A stretch of 34,187 nt of DNA from Eubacteriaceae bacterium (lineage in GTDB: Bacteria; Bacillota; Clostridia; Eubacteriales; Anaerofustaceae): assembly GCA_009782875.1 (NCBI GenBank), contig WRIE01000036.1, forward strand, positions 1 through 34,187, given 5' to 3'. Positions 8,220 to 16,965 of this stretch are shown piece after piece (the stretch's first letter is position 1; each line of letters starts with the position of its first letter). The notes beneath the pieces were generated by a model. It was given only the letters and a program-made list of their open reading frames with translations, searched no databases and was not told the origin of the DNA. The position numbers were made by a program, and so were the translations under genes.

Positions 8220-8834
8220 CTATAACCACTGCACAACCATTTTTTCAGTTATCACGTAATTACCATCTTGTTTTTTGAGCATAAATATCTCAACTAGATG
8301 CTCGACAATTTTTTTGATTTTTTTTTCATGCAAATCATCGTAACTCTCAGTGACAGAAGCTTTTTGAATAAGATCAATATAATTATCATCCGAAACGTGT
8401 TCTTTTCTGGAAGCCCTGTAAATAGTCCAGAATATGAACACCTCATCACTAGTCAAGGGAATCTGAAGCATCTTAAATATGTCTTTAATTGCACGAATTA
8501 TTGAAACTGGGCTGAGATACAATACAAATTCGGCAATATCTAGTAAAGCGTCTAAAAGGGCTTTTTTATTTAGCCAGACATTTCTTACCCTGATACTTAT
8601 GTCTGAACCATCCTTGTTGCGCACTATTAGTAGTCTTGTCCCATTTCTTTCGCTGTTTACATTTTGAACCTCTTCCATTTCAGCCTCAATACAAGCACGA
8701 AAAGCTTCTTTAACTTTTTCTTCCGAGAAGTTGCCAACTGAGACTCCTTCCAACCTCGCCTCCAAAGAGAGATTTTTTGTAATGCTCGTGATGTCAATCC
8801 CTAAAATTTCAATTAAATCAAGAGAATTTGTCAT
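8220..8834 (-). CDS. unknown protein, last gene of the TPR-CHAT operon
   Basis: A 204-residue protein. Its ATG overlaps the stop of the CHAT gene (ATGA) and has GGAGG nine bases upstream, so it is translationally coupled. Residues about 1-75 look alpha/beta. Residues about 85-120 form a long, partly hydrophobic helical stretch (LLDALLDIAEFVLYLSP, then VSIIRAIKDIFKML). The last 60 residues resemble a winged-helix fold (KIKKIVEHLVEIFMLKKQ, then GNYVITEKMVVQW). No family is recognised. By analogy with CHAT-protease operons elsewhere, the small partner may be the protease substrate or a membrane-active effector, but no cleavage site can be identified by eye. Confidence 0.7.
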   Translation of the reverse strand: MTNSLDLIEILGIDITSITKNLSLEARLEGVSVGNFSEEKVKEAFRACIEAEMEEVQNVNSERNGTRLLIVRNKDGSDISIRVRNVWLNKKALLDALLDIAEFVLYLSPVSIIRAIKDIFKMLQIPLTSDEVFIFWTIYRASRKEHVSDDNYIDLIQKASVTESYDDLHEKKIKKIVEHLVEIFMLKKQDGNYVITEKMVVQWL

Positions 8835-11800
8835 GGTAAAATACCTCCATAAAAATAGCAGTCAAAAGCATTCCAGTATTCTAAGCTAGCAAATAGCTTA
8901 TCGTCTTCGCTCCATCCTGAGAATTCACTCGAAAATGCACGATCAAAAAAATATTTATCCAGCATGATATCTTCACTTTTGAGGTCTCTGAGCTGTTTTT
9001 GTGCTTCGTTTCTAAACGTGTTGTATATGATGCTATCAGATCTTATGTCTCTGACGGTGAGGTTTCGCATTTGCTTTTTGGCCTCGTTCATCGCTCTCGC
9101 AACGGGAAGGTTTTTCAGGTTGCGATAAAACAGAACCATAAAAACTGCTGTTGCAAAATCACTTACTTCATAAATGGATGTTATGGATGCCTTTGCACCA
9201 GTAAATCCTATCGCCCATCTCAACCCTTTGGGAATCGAAATGGAATCGCTAAAATAACCTAATCCAGATTCACACGCAGAGAGAACCACTAGATCAGTAT
9301 TGCCCAAATTTAAGCTGATAACATCCTCTGCAGTTAGAAGACCATTACCATATCCATGAACTTTATTATTATCTACAAAATCCAGGAAACCTGAAAAGAG
9401 AACCGTCGAAACGATGAGTGGTGTCTGCAATGCATCGGGGGTGAAATCGTTCACGCATCCGTGAGATGATAAATGAATAATGTTAGAGCCTAAGTTTTGA
9501 TAAAATGCATCCTTAGTTGCCTTTTCCCGTAAATATTTTTTAGATGATTCAACTAGGGACTCGATTAAATTAACCTCGATTTCTGAATATGGTAACTCGT
9601 CAATCTCGTTGACATATTCTACATAAATCCCATACCGAGGATTCCCCATAAGTAAAGCATCCCTAAGCGATACATTGAAATCTGCCCTAATATCTGAAGC
9701 AACTAAAACATTTATGAAATTATATTTATCGACAAGAGTGATATTATTACGATCAAGCAAAGCCTCAAACGGAATTACTGACAACCGATAATCTAATGAT
9801 AAATAAAGAGTGTCTTTATCATCAAGGTATTGCTCAAATTGTCTGAAAAAAATATCATAAAAACATCTTAAATCCGATTGTGTGTATCCCTCATTATCAG
9901 AATCGAAAACTTTACTAACGGAATCCAGGTCTATATCGTTGAGCCGCTTAATCTGTTGACAACCGTCCCTATCACTATATACCACAAAAGCTGCTAATTT
10001 GATATCAAGGATTCCTTCCTCTTCATCTCGGTGATAGACGAAGTCGCCATGTTTATACTCGCCGAACAAACATACGTCAAGTAAAACTGAAGTTCTCTCC
10101 AAATAAATATCTTTGAGTGACGGCAAGCGAAAATATTTGTCGGAAGAATAGTTGAGTTTGTAGCGTAGTGCTTGCAATTCGTTTTGTATGTCGTTATTAT
10201 CCATGAGCGAATCGACGCTTGTTTTTCTCAATTCAAGTGCGCTTATCTGTCTGGATATGTCAAGATTGGCCTCACTTCTATTGAAATCTGGCTGAAACTT
10301 AACATTGATATATTTTAGCATTAGTGCGCACTTGTATGATAAGTCGCTGAAATACTCTTTCTCCTGTCCATACTGAGAAACAACAGACAAAGCAAAACGT
10401 AAATACTCAGCAATAGATGTTAAATCGTTGGCTTTTTGTAGTAATGATGCTATGTTCTCTATTTGTGATTTAAGTTCTGCGATTGCCTCAAGTTCTCTAT
10501 GGTTCGCTAATAGAACCTCTATATGCATCCTATCTAAATACCTTAACAATTTAGGCATTATCGCGATTGCAGCGATGTTCTGTTTTGCATCCGCTACAAT
10601 CGTAAGTGCACGTTGAGTTTGACCATGATTGCAATAGTAAATGATATAGCAAACTCTAAATATATAGCTTTGATGGGTATCCATTTTACTTTTGTGTATT
10701 TCCAAAAAAGAAAACAACTGCGCAATTTCATTCTCAAGACTTGAATATCTATCGATTTGTCCAACGATCTTGTGTAATAAGTCTAATCGTGTTGCAATTC
10801 TTAGATATTCTATATGGTAGCTATCGCTCGCTTTCACAGCATCTCTTGCCACTTGTTCAAGATCGTGGACGTTGTGCGTTTCCTTGCCAAGCCTATTGTA
10901 GCCAAGGCTCGCCATAATACTATACGCCAATGCCTTAGAACCTGGGCTGTTTAACTCGAGTATGGTATCAAAGATGTCATCAAGAAAATCCTTTTGCGCT
11001 TTTTCATTGTCCAAATAGGAAAAATAGGTAATTAGAGCCATAACATAAATGTTGCTCTCTTTTCCAGTTATTGACTCTATACCATCAAGAACCTCTCGGG
11101 CATAGTTGATTGCATCTGCGATATTTCCTTTAAAATATTCCTCGGAAGCCAACCCCCCTAACAAACGAAAGTAGGTTATTGATTGTGTATAGTTAAGTTT
11201 TTTACAAGATAAAATACCTTCTATGATCCACTTCGATCCACTTTTTCCAGTCAATACACAATTAGCCATCATAATACCACAGATCTCTGGGAATATAGGG
11301 TGTGAAGATCCTATCGACTTCAATAAATTGGAACAACACTCTTCTGATTGAAGATAATACCCTTGCATGCTCAATATTTTTGCTCTGCGCCAAGTACATT
11401 GCAATTTGAAGTTTTTTTGTTTATCCACATCCGATAATTGCTGTATAGACCTCTCTATTACATCCAGCAACTTGTTGGCGATATCGAAATTTTCCATTTC
11501 GATATAAACATTTGCTGTAACTAGGACAACTTCATATGTAAAACCGTATCCCATAAGGCACGAAATAAATCTGTCATAATGATCGTTAAATAAGCTTAAA
11601 GCGTACTCAGAGTCGTAAAACCATATTCCTTCATAAAGTAAGTGTAGACAAAGTTTTAGATATATATCATTTTGTTGACCATATTTTATCCCATAAGCAG
11701 ATAACAAATTATCCACATACTGCTTCACCACTTCATTTGGGCTTTTCACCATATAAAGAAACTTGATTGTGTTTATATGAGAATAAAACGCACTGATCAT

Positions 11801-12115
11801 GTAATCGTAATTTGGGATGTTTCTTAACGAGGTATTGTAACCAAGTGCTACTGCCACATCGCTATAAAGGTAATCAAAAAGACACTCGTCAGTATTGTCG
11901 AAACAATCTTGAACAATTACTTTAGCTATCTGATAGTGGTCAGCAATGTCCTCTCGTTTTTGATGGTTTTGAGGTATGGAATTATAAAACTCATTAATTT
12001 GAACCTGATGAAAGAACGCTAGAATAAAAGCCCCATTTTTTAGGCAGAAATCACGTTTGGACTTGAGATCAAGATATTTATCTTTAAACTCACTCGGCAG
12101 ACTGTTTTTTTGCAT
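8831..12115 (-). CDS. TPR-CHAT caspase-like protease
   Basis: A 1094-residue protein starting at ATG with AGGAG nine bases upstream. Residues about 1-640 are helical repeats of TPR type (for example RRAKILSMQGYYLQSEECCS and EEYFKGNIADAINYAREVLD), a likely sensor scaffold. Residues about 690-1094 form a CHAT domain (caspase HetF associated with TPRs): the catalytic His885 lies in IHLSSHG and the catalytic Cys948 in VVLSACESG, followed by GLRWAIGFTGAKASI and the helical AVARAM-like segment LPVARAMNEAKKQMR. Both dyad codons were checked (CAC at 9461-9463 and TGT at 9272-9274 on the minus strand). CHAT enzymes cleave proteins after activation, known from separase relatives and from the Craspase and gasdermin-activating proteases in bacterial defence. 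It overlaps the gene before it by 26 bases and the gene after it by 4, giving a compact three-gene operon. No signal peptide; cytoplasmic. Confidence 0.92.
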   Translation of the reverse strand: MQKNSLPSEFKDKYLDLKSKRDFCLKNGAFILAFFHQVQINEFYNSIPQNHQKREDIADHYQIAKVIVQDCFDNTDECLFDYLYSDVAVALGYNTSLRNIPNYDYMISAFYSHINTIKFLYMVKSPNEVVKQYVDNLLSAYGIKYGQQNDIYLKLCLHLLYEGIWFYDSEYALSLFNDHYDRFISCLMGYGFTYEVVLVTANVYIEMENFDIANKLLDVIERSIQQLSDVDKQKNFKLQCTWRRAKILSMQGYYLQSEECCSNLLKSIGSSHPIFPEICGIMMANCVLTGKSGSKWIIEGILSCKKLNYTQSITYFRLLGGLASEEYFKGNIADAINYAREVLDGIESITGKESNIYVMALITYFSYLDNEKAQKDFLDDIFDTILELNSPGSKALAYSIMASLGYNRLGKETHNVHDLEQVARDAVKASDSYHIEYLRIATRLDLLHKIVGQIDRYSSLENEIAQLFSFLEIHKSKMDTHQSYIFRVCYIIYYCNHGQTQRALTIVADAKQNIAAIAIMPKLLRYLDRMHIEVLLANHRELEAIAELKSQIENIASLLQKANDLTSIAEYLRFALSVVSQYGQEKEYFSDLSYKCALMLKYINVKFQPDFNRSEANLDISRQISALELRKTSVDSLMDNNDIQNELQALRYKLNYSSDKYFRLPSLKDIYLERTSVLLDVCLFGEYKHGDFVYHRDEEEGILDIKLAAFVVYSDRDGCQQIKRLNDIDLDSVSKVFDSDNEGYTQSDLRCFYDIFFRQFEQYLDDKDTLYLSLDYRLSVIPFEALLDRNNITLVDKYNFINVLVASDIRADFNVSLRDALLMGNPRYGIYVEYVNEIDELPYSEIEVNLIESLVESSKKYLREKATKDAFYQNLGSNIIHLSSHGCVNDFTPDALQTPLIVSTVLFSGFLDFVDNNKVHGYGNGLLTAEDVISLNLGNTDLVVLSACESGLGYFSDSISIPKGLRWAIGFTGAKASITSIYEVSDFATAVFMVLFYRNLKNLPVARAMNEAKKQMRNLTVRDIRSDSIIYNTFRNEAQKQLRDLKSEDIMLDKYFFDRAFSSEFSGWSEDDKLFASLEYWNAFDCYFYGGILP

Positions 12116-12524
12116 TTTCGAGAACTCCTATCTGTCTGTTTACTAAAAATGCAATCATCTCCACATTCGAAATATTAACTATAGTGTACTTGCGATTTAG
12201 TTTGTCACAAATGTGCAGATTACCATCATCTGCTAATGCATATTCTATTCGACTAAGACCACGCCAAAAATCCACGGGTTTCTCGGAAGCATGATTTGAC
12301 CAGAAGTCGTCTGGGCTCTCGGTATAGCCTCGTCCTTTGACATAGTTTTCATAAAGCTCAAAAAACGTTTGCTCGCCTTGAGCTTCAATTATTTTTACTC
12401 CAGTGGACAAGTCTTCCCATTTAAGCAGTGTCTCTACAAATGCTTCAAGAAAAATGTCGGGATCTAACGCATTTGAATTTAGTCTATCCATGTAATCGTC
12501 GACATCCATTAAGTATTCATTCAT
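12090..12524 (-). CDS. unknown acidic protein, first gene of the TPR-CHAT operon
   Basis: A 144-residue, acidic, soluble protein (MNEYLMDVDDYMDRLN start) with GAGGAAG upstream. It overlaps the CHAT gene by 26 bases. Residues about 20-100 are mostly helical and rich in aromatic residues (TFFELYENYVKGRGY, DDFWSNH, DFWRGLSRIEYAL); the C-terminal part is beta strand then helix (LHICDKLNRKYTIVNISNVE, MIAFLVNRQIGVLEN). No domain is recognised. As the first gene it sets the expression of the operon and may be the trigger-sensing or inhibitory subunit of the CHAT protease; this is inference from gene order only. No convincing promoter was found in the roughly 280 bases before it. Confidence 0.7.
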   Translation of the reverse strand: MNEYLMDVDDYMDRLNSNALDPDIFLEAFVETLLKWEDLSTGVKIIEAQGEQTFFELYENYVKGRGYTESPDDFWSNHASEKPVDFWRGLSRIEYALADDGNLHICDKLNRKYTIVNISNVEMIAFLVNRQIGVLENAKKQSAE

Positions 12525-12807
12525 ATATTAAATCTTCTTCCTCTGTATGTATTAATGGGCAGGCGTGATTTTTCTATTTTTTTATTAACTCTTTGATGAG
12601 CACTAATTAATGAAGTCGGAAGTGGCTGTACGGACATAATCACCAAAATAAACTAAAAATAATCTTCATTTGGCAAACAGCCAATAACTAGAGAAGGGGG
12701 ACGGATGATACTGACTTGTCCTCAATAGACACAGCAAAGCTGCACTGCCGCCTATTCACTATTTCAGTATTGTATTATTGAAATATATGCCATAGCTGCA
12801 TATTCAA

Positions 12808-13146
12808 CTATAGCAAGACATTGTACACTCTTTCGCTTATCCATTTTCCAATAACCCAGGGAGCTACGAACAATCCAATTATTGCTGACAATAGAAACTT
12901 TACAAATAGATACACAAAAAATCCCATCCATGACATCCACACAAACATAGCAGGCTGTATGCTGCTATGTGATCTCCACCCAAAAAATGCACAAATTGCA
13001 ATAACTATAATAGAAGCGTCTCCACCCGACATCCACAGTGAATAAGCAGCACTCCAAATAATGAAATACAATATTACCGATATAGTTAATCTTCCGTTTT
13101 TTGATATAAAAAAATCTCTTGCAGTTTGAGTGTTCAGATTTTTCAT
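12808..13146 (-). CDS. small multi-pass membrane protein
   Basis: A 112-residue protein with three or four membrane helices (LTISVILYFIIWSAAYSLW, ASIIVIAICAFFGW, AMFVWMSWMGFFVYLFV, LLSAIIGLFVAPWVI). The ATG is preceded by AGGAGAG at good spacing, and codon use is even, so it is probably real. It is similar in layout to small zinc-free membrane proteins of unknown function common in clostridia; no family is recognised. A cre-like palindrome lies about 70 bases upstream (13216-13229), in promoter position. The TPR-CHAT operon starts about 280 bases downstream on the same strand, so read-through is possible, although the gap is large. Confidence 0.65.
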   Translation of the reverse strand: MKNLNTQTARDFFISKNGRLTISVILYFIIWSAAYSLWMSGGDASIIVIAICAFFGWRSHSSIQPAMFVWMSWMGFFVYLFVKFLLSAIIGLFVAPWVIGKWISERVYNVLL

Positions 13147-13215
13147 TACAGATCTCTCCTAGTGCTTAATAATTGCAATCTAGTAAACTGGAGCAAAAAT
13201 TGTATGAAATAATAT

Positions 13216-13229
13216 TGTAAACGTATACG
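13216..13229. promoter_or_regulatory. cre-like palindrome before the small membrane protein gene
   Basis: TGTAAACGTATACG matches the CcpA/LacI-family operator pattern TGNAARCGNWWWCA at 13 of 14 positions. It lies 70 bases upstream of the minus-strand gene at 13146. Related sites occur at 13746, 19607 and 22290. Confidence 0.5.
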
Positions 13230-13244
13230 ATATTAGAGAGTACA

Positions 13245-13334
13245 ATGCTTACGTACAAATATTCCATTAAACTAAACAATACAGAAATACATGAGCTAAA
13301 CCAACTAACTAATCTGGAGTATTATCTGTACTGA
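13245..13334 (+). pseudogene. 5' fragment of an IS630-family transposase
   Basis: A 29-codon frame from ATG to TGA encodes an N-terminus containing LNNTEIHELNQLTN. It is nearly identical to the N-terminal block of the relic at 2939-3740 (LNNSEIHELNQITN). The DNA is also about 90% identical over the 45 bases. Nothing of the catalytic domain follows. It is a broken-off end of the same or a sister element in the same orientation. Confidence 0.6.
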
Positions 13335-13739
13335 ATACTGACTGAATGCTGTACTCGCTAAACGCCTCTAAATAGCTAGCTTTTATACCCTTTTGTTTTA
13401 TACTTTTATAACCAACTTCCATTTCGCTTATTGTTTATTTTAACGGAAAGTCTCCTAAAGTTAAACCGGCATGCTTGTCCATATCCGCTCTACTGTTATG
13501 CCTTCATCAATTTCTTTTTCAGTATTCGAACTAGAATGCCCATTCCAATAATCATATCAAGTTCATATATACAGATGCCAGTATTTGTCAAATCAAATAT
13601 ACACTTCCAACTTCCATTCATGTTGAAGGATCGCAGAAAAGCTATCTTCTGCAATATGTATTTCGGAAATACATTGACTGTCGTCTGCCCGGTGGGCACT
13701 TTGGAAACTCTTAAATTTTGAACAAATACTTGTTAATAT
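13335..13739. other. region with one doubtful minus-strand ORF
   Basis: The only open frame of note is minus-strand 13496-13699 (67 codons, MPTGQTTVNVFPKYILQ start), with no recognised family and no ribosome site. It lies downstream of the promoter-leader block at 13740-13920 on the same strand, so it may be what remains of the gene that block once served. Confidence 0.3.
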
Positions 13740-13920
13740 TGATTATGTAATCGATTACACTACAATCATAAAAAAAATGCCACTGAAGCTGTTTATTTGA
13801 TTTGATAGCTATTTCTAATCTGTTCTTAATGAACTAATTATACCATTGTTTAGTTTCGTTGGTCAATATAAAATCCATATTTCTCCATAATTCTCTGGCT
13901 TTCTTTCCTGCTATTACTTT
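13740..13920 (-). promoter_or_regulatory. promoter-leader block, inverted copy of the one before the CAP gene
   Basis: Read on the minus strand, this block carries TTATGGAGAAATATGG, a TTGACC-like -35, the extended -10 TGGTATAAT (13837-13845), TTAAGAACAGATTAGAAAT, and the perfect 14-bp palindrome TGTAATCGATTACA (13746-13759). The same elements in the same order occur on the plus strand at about 19430-19650 before the CAP gene. The gene it once served here appears lost. Confidence 0.6.
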
Positions 13921-14052
13921 ATCTCTTCTGCAAATTTAATGAATGAGCTGGCAAAGATGGGTGTTCTGCGCGATGCTGTCCCATTCTCCGTGGAATTTAG
14001 CATCCATCCACATTAATGGTAAATTATATTTTTTAAGCTATACTTGTAGACT

Positions 14053-15264
14053 TTATTTTTTTTCGGTTTCACGTTCCAGGGCTATAATAAGGGAAGGGAT
14101 TTGCTTGTAGCCCTTGATGCGCCTGAATCCCCTCTCTGCCTCCATGAACCCTGCGGCTGCCTGCCTAAGGGCTGTCTCGCCGCTATTGAAATTGGACACC
14201 CTCCGTATAACTCCAGCGCAAGCCGAGTTCGCCGGCTCGATCGGGTTTGCCGGGCATACAGCCGCCCTCAGCAGCCCTGGGATTTCTAGGCGCGCCACTG
14301 CCAAGGTTTCCGCGGCTGAGGGGTATCTCATATCTAGATAAGCCGCTATGTTCTCGAGGCACGAAAGAGCCTCATTGTATTCAAACTCCATATATGCCAA
14401 GCTAAGGCGCTTTGCAACCTCGCTTTTCCCGGATTCTGGAAGGTGGCCAAGGACATTGCGCTTCTTGTGCGCCTGGCATCCCTGGACAACCGCCTTGTCC
14501 CCGAAAGTGTCATTTATCGCCTTGGCAAGGGCTTTGCCGCCGTCTATGGCACATAGCCTTGGCTCGCCCGGGTCCAAGCCCCCTTCCAACCAAATCCGCC
14601 AGCAGCCCTTTCACAACTGTGCTGTTTCCAGAGCCGCCCTCCACAATGCCCAGCATTTGCTTTGTGCCGTCTGCCCTGGTCCCCATTGCAGCCACAATGG
14701 TTATTTTTCCTAACTGCATCCCGTCGAGCATAAGCGCTGGATATCCGCCAAATATTTTGCGGCTGAAGAATCCCCCATTGCTGTTTTCATGCCTTCCTTG
14801 AACCTTCGCGCCACCTCGCTTTTGCTCGTGTTGGACTCGTTTGCGGCTGGCCCTGCCTGCTCTGTGCGCACATATTTGCGGCAGCTGGCGCCGGCAAGCA
14901 GCCTTGAGGGCGCTGCATCATCCAGCGGGTCTTCCTTCTGGAAGATGGAGAGTGTGTCGAGGGCTATTTCGCCGCTGCCGTCTTTAGCGCGCACCCTGGG
15001 CTTGTCCACGGCGGCTTTCTTGCCCCCCATGGCAACCTTTGTCTGCTCCTTGCCGTGGCGGTATGCAATCCTGTCTTTGTCGTGCTTGCCTTTTTCGCCT
15101 GCAAGATCGCCAACTTCATTTTCCATTAGCTGGACGATCACATCCAATCCAATCTCCAGCGACAATGCCAGCAGCCCCTGGCTTGCTTTCTCGATGACCG
15201 CCTCTTGGTCAATTACTTGCACAACTGGCTTGACTGGCTTGCTTTCTTTCTGGTATGCTCCCAT
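14053..15264 (-). pseudogene. IS256 (mutator)-family transposase with frameshifts
   Basis: Three adjoining minus-strand frames give one nearly full-length IS256-type transposase of about 400 residues. Frame 1 (15264 to about 14710) is the N-terminal region with VMENE-like and GKEQTKVAMGGKKAAVDKPR blocks, ending in GMKTAMGDSSAAKYLADIQ. Frame 2 (from about 14731) has LMLDGMQLGKITIVAAMGT with the first catalytic Asp and KQMLGIVEGGSGNSTVVKGL. Frame 3 (14589 to 14053) has LCAIDGGKALAKAI with the second catalytic Asp, VQGCQAHKKRNVLGHLP, and the C-terminal block SGETALRQAAAGFMEAE with RRIKGYKQIPSLI. Two frameshifts near 14720 and 14580 abolish the product. It is much more GC-rich than its surroundings, showing transfer. 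Start ATG 15264 has TGGAG upstream and a TGGTATAAT promoter 45 bases before it. Confidence 0.85.
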
Positions 15265-15308
15265 TATAGCAGCTCCATTTCATATAGTATTTTTTGTTTC
15301 GTAACACA

Positions 15309-15317
15309 ATTATACCA
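15309..15317 (-). promoter_or_regulatory. extended -10 promoter element of the IS256 transposase
   Basis: TGGTATAAT on the minus strand, a TG-extended sigma-A type -10, 45 bases before the transposase start. The same nonamer appears at 13837-13845 and before both toxin-antitoxin operons. Confidence 0.5.
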
Positions 15318-15409
15318 TAGTGGATGGAGCTGTGTTTTTGTTTTGAAATTCTACGAAGCTTGGGACATCATCGTTCTGCGAAACCTTGGAGGTTTTGCTG
15401 ACCACGAAT

Positions 15410-15721
15410 CCTTGGGTTTAGCCGAAACAGCCGCTACAGCAAACGCACCAATGGATTGAAAGCTGATCCGATCCCAATAACGGATTCCAGAGCTCGGTTC
15501 ACTATTCATCGCTACCTGTTTCAGGATATATATCCTTGGGCGACTTTTCAAATCCGCTCAATTCCCTAGAGGGGGAGGTTCAAAGCCCGATGGATATTCC
15601 TCAAGGCTGCTCTTTCCATAACAGATGCTCCCAGTGTGTTGAACGTTATCGGAGTGAACGGCCAAAGTTGCGAGCCATTGCTTCTGACCATCAGATTGCT
15701 TGCCATTTATTTAATGTATAG
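15410..15721 (+). pseudogene. C-terminal relic of an Opp/Dpp-type peptide ABC transporter ATPase
   Basis: The end of this block reads GEVQSPMDIPQGCSFHNRCS, then RPKLRAIASDHQIACHL with a stop at 15721. This is the signature oligopeptide/dipeptide C-terminal extension (PSPxxPPxGCxFHxRC ... HxxACHL) of OppD/OppF/DppD ATPases. In another frame just upstream, KADPIPITDS matches the LLSAxPxPDP segment of the same family, so at least one frameshift is present. The nucleotide-binding domain is absent. An AGGAGGAGG follows the stop and could be the ribosome site of a lost next gene, but only a short broken frame follows. Confidence 0.65.
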
Positions 15722-16450
15722 GAGGAGGCTGCCTCATGTATTTGTGTGAGCCATAAGGGATTTGATGTGTATGTCGAGAGGCATATCATTCGAGGTCGAT
15801 GGCAGGCAGATTACTCGCACTTATCTCATTGCCAAGAGCAGGGATAGCTGAGCTCGCATCCCCTTTGTAGACAGCATGGACACCTCCAAGTGCTGGGAGA
15901 GCTTCAGCAGCCTTGGCAGGTGCCTAAGAGGCTTACTGGGCTTTGGATTATGCCTAGATGCAAAATATCAAGCTTACAGAGTTTTTACCACTTACTCTGG
16001 GGATATGTCTTGCTTGTCAATAACAAACTGTTCACTACTTCACATTGTGTGCCAAGCAACGCTGTAACGCCTTTTCAACAAGTCGGGATATTATGTGATT
16101 TGAATGTGGCGCAGGTTGCTGCTTGTGCCACATTTTCCCAGCTTTAGCGCATTATACGAAGTGGCTGACTCCCATGTCCTCAAGCACCTCACTTGCTAGG
16201 AGTGATGTGCCTATTTGGCGCATGCTGTTTTAGGCAGATAAGAACGAGACTACCGCTCTCGATTTAATGGGAGGTTCCAAAATATACGAATTGGGAATCC
16301 CTGTTTCAAGCTTAGCCTTGCACTTGACATTGAAGAGCTTGCCCGACATTCGAAAGCTCTGGCTGCATCGCTTATGTCTATTTGCTCCTCGCTTTGTGTG
16401 CATGCACATTTCACCGCATTTCATCGAAATAGTTTCAGAAAATTCTGTAA
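15722..16450. other. gene-free decayed stretch
   Basis: About 730 bases following the transporter relic. Plus-strand frames of 63-105 codons exist but show no family signature, no ribosome site and frequent stops. It is probably further decayed sequence of the lost transporter operon. Nothing else is recognised. Confidence 0.4.
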
Positions 16451-16487
16451 AAATAAATAAAAAAAGAAGCACCAAACTTGGCACTTC
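16451..16487 (-). terminator. rho-independent terminator of the Gly/Tyr-repeat protein gene
   Basis: On the minus strand, GAAG..CCAA pairs with TTGG..CTTC around a short loop (16466-16487, two internal mismatches). A long T-rich run follows. It lies 28 bases after the stop at 16516. Confidence 0.6.
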
Positions 16488-16515
16488 TATTTTAGATAAT
16501 GAATGTCAATGTTGT

Positions 16516-16878
16516 TTATTTGTTTATTGCTCTTTTCTTCATGGATACAAATACTGTTCCAGCAACACTTGTCAGTGCCATTGAGCTCCAAAGGGCAATG
16601 TTCGAAAAGTCAGCTGTTTTTGGGTTATCTGTCTTTTTGGGTGCACATTTGTTGAACTTGTAGTTGTTGCCTTTGTAGGAAGTGCCACGTCTGTAATTAT
16701 TGCCATGACCAAAGTTTCCATAGCCACGACCAAAGTTGTCATAGCCACGACCAAAGTTTCCATAGCCACGACCAAAGCCACCATAGACTCTTGCTGTCAT
16801 AGCAAATACTGGCGCTGCTAATGTGATTGCTACCAATAATGCCAATAGAATTGCTGCGATTCTCTTGTTAAGTTTCAT
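16516..16878 (-). CDS. secreted Gly/Tyr-repeat protein with PKTxD-type wall-sorting tail
   Basis: A 120-residue protein. A signal peptide (residues 1-26; KRIAAILLALLVAITLAAPVFA) precedes a low-complexity domain of 7-residue repeats, GYGNFGR / GYDNFGR / GYGNFGH, then a Lys/Asn-rich spacer. The C-terminus has NPKTAD, a hydrophobic segment (IALWSSMALTSVAGTVFVSM) and a basic tail KKRAINK. This is the layout of a sortase substrate; the common clostridial form is PKTGD, so Ala for Gly is a deviation. AAGGAG precedes the ATG, and a TTTACA/TATAAT promoter lies about 60-90 bases upstream. The product is probably displayed on the wall, and its repeats resemble matrix- or fibre-forming Gly/Tyr sequences. 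Function unknown. Confidence 0.75.
   Translation of the reverse strand: MKLNKRIAAILLALLVAITLAAPVFAMTARVYGGFGRGYGNFGRGYDNFGRGYGNFGHGNNYRRGTSYKGNNYKFNKCAPKKTDNPKTADFSNIALWSSMALTSVAGTVFVSMKKRAINK
16702..16788 (-). repeat. 21-bp in-frame tandem repeats
   Basis: About four copies of a 21-base unit (CCACGACCAAAGTTTCCATAG on the plus strand, with small changes), encoding the GYGNFGR heptads of the secreted protein. Copy number may vary by slippage. Confidence 0.75.
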
Positions 16879-16936
16879 TATACTTCTCCTTTATTTTGGT
16901 TCGTCTCTAACAAAATTCGAACCTAAATTTAATTTC

Positions 16937-16965
16937 ATTATAATCACGTTAACACCAATTGTAAA
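16937..16965 (-). promoter_or_regulatory. sigma-A type promoter of the Gly/Tyr-repeat gene
   Basis: On the minus strand, TTTACA (16960-16965) and TATAAT (16937-16942) are separated by 17 bases. The spacer holds TGTTAACGTGATTA, a weak relative of the cre-like palindromes found before neighbouring genes. Confidence 0.65.

Noticed and set aside
14101-15304. Plus-strand frames of up to 171 codons across the IS256 relic
   Set aside because: They are antisense to recognisable transposase blocks and have no ribosome sites; GC-rich antisense artefacts.
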